A stretch of DNA of 64,000 nt from Pyrenopolyporus hunteri. Taxonomy: Eukaryota > Ascomycota > Sordariomycetes > Xylariales > Hypoxylaceae. Each line of letters begins with the position of its first letter. Positions within the stretch are counted from its first letter, which is position 1. Below are positions 59,083 through 64,000 of the stretch, piece after piece. The translations under genes and the position numbers were made by a program. Below the pieces are notes generated by a model. That model ran no database searches. It was not told where the DNA came from and saw only the letters and a list, made by a program, of their open reading frames with translations. Location of the stretch: positions 1,674,001 to 1,738,000 of the forward strand of contig CADCXC010000011.1 of NCBI GenBank assembly GCA_902806595.1, read 5' to 3'.

Positions 59083-61583
59083 TTATCGTTTCTCATGAGC
59101 CGGTAGTTTGCTCGCGATGTTATGCAGACTATTGAAATGTTAGTTGGCAAACACGGGGCAATTCCAGTGTCAGACACCAAATACCTAATGTCCTCCCGGT
59201 GTTCCGGGGTCTTGATGCCATTACCGTTCCGAAGAGCATCAGCTTCGTCACCCTCCGCCGGCCCGATCGTAGGTCCTGAACTGGCGATCACGGTCCCTTC
59301 CCCATCCCTGCCAGGTTTCACATTCGTCATCGAATTCTTTGACCCCCGTCTCCCGTTCCGAAGATCGCTTAGGTGCTCGAAATAGCCTTCCGGCACATCT
59401 GTGACATATTTACCGCAGAAAACGCCGACCTCAAAGTCCTGGACCTGACTGGTACTGTCGGCCGCCTCCATGCACGCGGCCTTCAATCCGTCTTTTCCGT
59501 CAAGATCCTCAAAGATGACATCGTCCGCGCCGATGTACTCGGCAATTTCTTGCCGCGTCCTGCCATAAGCGACCAAATCTTGAACACTAAAAGTTAGCAC
59601 ACCGTAGGCTGAGCCTAGCAGGAGAGATACTATTTTAGAGGTAAGCTCTTACCAACGCGGTCCGCAAGGTCTATGCCGTACTTTATACATGGTCAGTATG
59701 AGTTTGATACGAAGAGTAATGCTAAACTTACGATATGTGGGTGCGTGCATTCCGGGGAACACGAAACGAACACGACGCGAACCGCTCCAGCCTCTCTTGC
59801 CATTTGAACCTAGGGCATAACTCGATTAGCGACACCTCTTGGAAGGCCATGCTATAAGAAGGTTGCTTACGATTTGTCGCGACGTGGCTATACACTCGTT
59901 AGCATAAATCCACACTCGGGGGGAGCTTCACTTACTGCCACGAACGAGGCTGTCGTCCACAATAATTAAATTCTTCCCTCGGAATTCTGACTCAATCGGT
60001 GAGAGTTTACGACGAACGCTCTTCTGCCGTAAAGCTTGGTTGGGAAGGATGAAAGTGCGGTGGACGTATCGGTTCTTAATAAGAGCAGTCACGTAGGGTT
60101 TCCCCAGCTTGTTAGCCAAGGTAGCCGCCGCAATATTACTTGTCTACGAGAGAGGATTAGCTTACGCACAATAAGTATATGACTGATATGTTTTGGGGAG
60201 TTTTACCTCGGGAACTGGGATGACTAAGACGGCCAGTTAGCGCACCTTCGAGCAAATAGATATATGTTAGGTATGTATGACGTACCAGCATCTATCTCCT
60301 CGACCCCCTTTTCCCCAAGAATGTCCTTGATCTTCTTGGCCAGCTTCTCTCCCATGTTTTGGCGGCTGCGGTACACGGATATACCGTCAATGCAGGAGTC
60401 CGGGCGCGCGAAGTAAACATACTCAAAGCAGTCTGGTGTGTAAGATCTCCTCTCGATGATTTGGCGGAACTCAGGGGCACCCCCTTTCTGAATGAAAACG
60501 GCTTGTCCGGGCAATATATCCACGATGTTACCAAAGCCAAGCTGCTTCAAGGCAACAGATTCCGAAGCCACAAAGTAATCCGTCGCCCCGGGTAAGGTAG
60601 CAGAAGGTCGTGATCCGAGGCAAAGAGGGCGAATTCCGTTGGCATCTCTGTTCTAATTAGGTTCCGTGGAGCAGGATAGGAATACATATGTGTATCATAC
60701 CGGAAGCACAGGATTCCAAATCCTGCTATCATGGCAGTACATGCGAATGCTCCTTGACACATTGAATACACATCGCCCAGTGCAGTGAAGATATCATCTG
60801 AATTAGCACGTGTCTTGTTGAGCTTCTGAAGGCCATGTGCGAAAATGTTCAGACTAGCGGGCACAAGTTAGCGCATCCTAGCCCTAGTTGTAATAAGGTC
60901 AAGTCAGGAGTACGCACAGGAGCTCCGAGTCAGAATCGGAGTTGACATGCCGGTGAGCTTCCTCATCTAGGAACTTGCGAAGGTACTCCGTGTTTACGAG
61001 GTTACCATTTACACTCATCGATATGCCAAAAGGTGAGTTGACGTAAAATGGCTGCGCTTCGGACCTATGATAGCGAACTCTGTCAGCGCCACTACGGAGT
61101 GTAGTGCTGAGGACAGCACATACGCAGCGGATGAAGTTCCCATGGTTGGATAGCGCAGATGACCGAGCCCTGATAGCAGTTAGCTTCCGTACAACTTACT
61201 GAATCGTGTTAACATACCCATATAGCCCGGAAGTTGCTGCAACCGTCTGCCCTCAGAAAAGACCTCAACGGCCATTCCCAGACCCTTGCACTGGTATACC
61301 CGTCCGCCTTGGCATACCGTAATACCTGCAGCTTCCTGGCCGCGCTGTTCTATACGTCAGCACTAGCATCGGGGTCGTCTGATAGTATAGACATTGAATC
61401 ATGAGTGGAAGGATACATACGTGCTGTAGCAGGTAAAGGGATTCATGCAGGTCGACGGCAGCCGTGGTGGCTTTAGTGTCACCGAGCTGAGAGAGAGTCA
61501 GTAGGTGTACGGTATATGGCCGAGTTATATCGGGCTTTCACGGTAAGGGTGGAGCTTACCAGGAGGGCAGTAACTCCACACAT
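59083..61583 (-). CDS. ADE4: Amidophosphoribosyltransferase (glutamine PRPP amidotransferase, about 580 aa, 14 exons)
   Basis: First committed step of purine synthesis: PRPP + glutamine to phosphoribosylamine. Exons 61583-61560, 61486-61421, 61344-61218, 61169-61124, 61064-60918, 60853-60701, 60647-60286, 60223-60207, 60143-59936, 59887-59871, 59809-59732, 59680-59653, 59608-59185 and 59128-59083. Cys2 of MCGVTALL is the glutaminase nucleophile after Met removal. Landmarks: HRGQEAAGITVCQ, LGHLRYPTMGTSSA, NGNLVNTEYLR, CQGAFACTAMIAGFGIL, RDANGIRPLCLG, EYVYFARPDS, AVIPVPETSNIAAATLANK, RTFILPNQALRQKSVRRKLSP, the PRPP loop LIIVDDSLVRGTTSRQ, SCSPECTHPHIYGIDLAD and GVFCGKYVTDVPEGYF. Two exons are only 17 nt. 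The junction at 59652-59609 is odd: the acceptor with the best branch site (AG at 59587) would break the frame, while the one used here adds eight residues between ADRV and VQDLVAYG. Confidence 0.93.
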
Positions 61584-63341
61584 TTTCGAAATATCTCAAC
61601 GAATCGAAATAAGCCGCGTGTGGGATTATTAGCAAAAGGGGCGTCTCTCAGTCGAGTGAGTGAGTTGACCGAGTAGACCGGGTTGACTGGGCGTGTCGAC
61701 CAAGAGTGTTGAAGTTGGCAGTTGGCAGGAAAATCAGGAAAATTCTTATCTCCGCTTAGGTTGATACTAGTACTAGTACGCTACCTGCCTCTTGGTAATC
61801 AGAATCAGCCTACCTAGGGAAGGTAAAGCTTGTGCGGGGCTTTTTTTTGAGCGACTTTCGCTTCAGCTGCTTGCCACAAGTTTGTCGTATCGTGGCGAGA
61901 CCCACTCTTTGGCCCTAACGACGCCAAAAATACAGAAGGTTATAGCGTATCGCCCTCCTATAGCTACAGCGGACCTCAGACGCACACCATATTAGTTAAG
62001 CTAACACAGAACCAATCAGATCGTATAATTTACTCACCTAAAGCAAAATCTGTAAGGTTTTCGGTCGTTGCCTTTGCTTTAGGTACCTGGGCGGTAAGTA
62101 CTTTATAACCTTACGCACCTTTAAAGTATGCTTTGTTCTACCTAAGTAGGTACCTGGATACATGTACCTAATGAGAAAGCTGACAGGTAGTTGGAATATA
62201 GAATCCGCTCATTTCGAACATCTATTCGTTAGCTTATGAGTACGATAGAACCATAGGATACGATTCGTTAATTGAACTACTCGGTTCCAAATCATATATA
62301 TGACAGATATCTAGGTATCTACCCAAGTCGATGGAAATATAGATGCACCGATGTTTTACTATAGTACAGTGATCTATAGCGCCGTAAGCCCTGTATTTAT
62401 AGGAGGTGCTTGGGTACTTAGTCCATGCGCTAAGCGTATCGCCCTGGAAGCTCCCCTATATTTTAGCGCGACGCCCGTCAAAAGCGGGATGTTGAATAAG
62501 CTGGACCGCCGTGGGGGCCCTTCTAATAGATCTCGCACGTGATATAAATACATACCCATTTACAAATACCTTTTATTAATTCGGGGGATGAAAACTCCCT
62601 GTCTAGACATTTTAACGTCATGTTGCATTCGAAGGCTCTCTTTATCCACTGAAACTGGTATCTGAGCTGAGATGCCGAGGGTATGGCTTCCGGTCTGCGT
62701 GCAACTCGAATCATCGGGCATTGAAGAATTTTTCATACCTTGCAACTGTAAAGATAATTCCGTACGTAGAACGTCATAAAAATAATGCCTCATTACCACG
62801 TGTCACAAGATCAACCATACGGCGAGGGAAACCGGGGGGTACATATACGCACCGTGACGCCTCGGACCAGTAGTTGTTGATCATTATTTTTATATAATGT
62901 ATGGTGGGATTCCTAAGAGGGCCGAATACGAATATTCTGAGACATCAACGCAATATCGCAGTGGAAGTACGCTATTCATGGTCAATCGAACAGTATAATA
63001 ATCGAGCTCTGACATAGGTATTCTGTCAGAAATATCACTACATCAGAGAGCAATTCTTGTATATGATACTTCATATATCACTTCTTATGCAACGTATTCC
63101 AACCTCAAAACCACCTTTACTCCACTAATCTCATTCAATCCTCAAGCTAGAATTCGTGGAACTAGATACCGACCAAGGTATCGAAAATAGTTGGATATTT
63201 GTTAAAATTCCTAGTCTCTCTCATCCACAATTACTATCTTATAGCACTAGAACTTGTTGTTGTAGTCTCATTGACGAGAGAAATCCCTTTATCTCATTCT
63301 AAGTACAATTAATAATACATCTTTCAAACGATGTTAAATGG

Positions 63342-63383
<42 letters not shown>

Positions 63384-64000
63384 CAGGAGTGGAACATAGC
63401 TTTTTGACAATGTTCGCTTTGATTACAAGCTTGAAAATATGATCACACTCTATTCTTGGTGACAATAAGTTCAGTTGTGCTAATCCCTTTCCAATGAAGC
63501 TACCTAGATAGGTAACTAAAATTTAGTCGCGGGTAATGTTATCTGTTAGGGTGTTTACTTAATAGACTCCTAACGTTCAACAAAACTTTATAATTGTCCG
63601 TACCTATTCCCAATTCTGGTGCCCATATATTGCGCATTACGATTTGCTTAATGTAATTATTTTGCTTAAGAGTTGCGCCAGCAGATAATGAACCATTCAC
63701 CAGCGTATCAGATTAAGACATTGCACTCATGATACTCCAGGATGCTCGATTACGTGGGCTATTAAACCTCCCGCCCTAGTTCTTAAATAGTAAATTGTGG
63801 AATTCCATAGGATCGAGCCTATCGTAGGGATACCAAAAGAGTTGTTGCGCAAGTAACTAAGCTAACCGGGCCAGAGGCCTAGGTACAAGCAAGAGGTGAG
63901 GGTAAGGAGATATATATGTATATATCGTACCTATATGTTCTAACATGAAGTACTAGCAGTAATCAGCACCGAAGCGGTTACTAACCCGCTTTCTCCTGTT
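61584..64000. other. Right-end intergenic region, no gene seen
   Basis: ADE4 promoter at the left, with imperfect TTGAC/GGTTGACTG repeats at 61,660-61,705. 62,870-63,700 is AT-rich and contains the poly(A) run. No supported open frame. Confidence 0.5.
63342..63378. repeat. Uninterrupted run of 37 A
   Basis: Positions 63342-63378 are all A on the plus strand. No other A or T run in the window comes near this length. Confidence 0.9.

Noticed and set aside
1..64000. CRISPR array, rRNA, biosynthetic backbone gene (PKS, NRPS, terpene synthase)
   Set aside because: None seen; the tandem repeats lack spacers of CRISPR type, and no large multidomain frame is present.

Overview
The window looks like nuclear DNA of a filamentous ascomycete, most likely a Sordariomycete. 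The evidence is spliceosomal introns of about 40-100 nt with GTRNGT-like donors and CTAAC-type branch points a few bases before the AG, several fungus-type genes (two Zn2Cys6 regulators, DHA1 and allantoate-type MFS transporters, a GH18 chitinase, a COA4/PAM16/MGM101 set of mitochondrial proteins), and a dispersed TACCTAGGTA-type palindromic repeat in the intergenic DNA. The taxonomic placement is inference. Gene models were assembled by hand by joining reading frames across canonical introns; every multi-exon model offered keeps its phase through all junctions.

Left third (1-24,600), accessory in character: a gene cut by the left edge (1-161, minus), a Zn2Cys6 regulator (3008-4674), a 4.5 kb gene-free, AT-rich stretch that holds a 912-bp element with terminal inverted repeats (7074-7985), a second Zn2Cys6 regulator (9194-11499) followed on the same strand by a DHA1 transporter (12305-14123), a secreted GH18 chitinase (18242-19628) and a second DHA1-like transporter with an unusually long C-terminal tail (20521-23131, minus).

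Middle (24,600-50,600), mostly housekeeping: MAK5 RNA helicase and TRM7 tRNA methyltransferase (head to head), a GNAT acetyltransferase, a TauD/TfdA dioxygenase, a small low-complexity gene of 71 codons (37133-37468) alone in an otherwise empty region, a TB2/DP1/HVA22 (REEP-like) membrane protein, MGM101, COA4 and biotin-protein ligase (head to head), PAM16 and YIP1 (head to head), and a psq/CENP-B-type DNA-binding protein resembling the N-terminus of a pogo transposase without its catalytic part.

Right part (50,600-64,000): an allantoate-permease-type transporter and a cytochrome P450 in tail-to-tail arrangement, then amidophosphoribosyltransferase (ADE4) in 14 exons including two 17-nt exons, followed by a gene-free end with a 37-nt poly(A) run.

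Links between genes: regulator plus exporter (9194-14123) and transporter plus P450 (52185-56327) could be small functional pairs, but no polyketide synthase, NRPS or terpene synthase backbone is present, so no complete secondary-metabolite cluster is claimed. No tRNA, rRNA or CRISPR array was seen.
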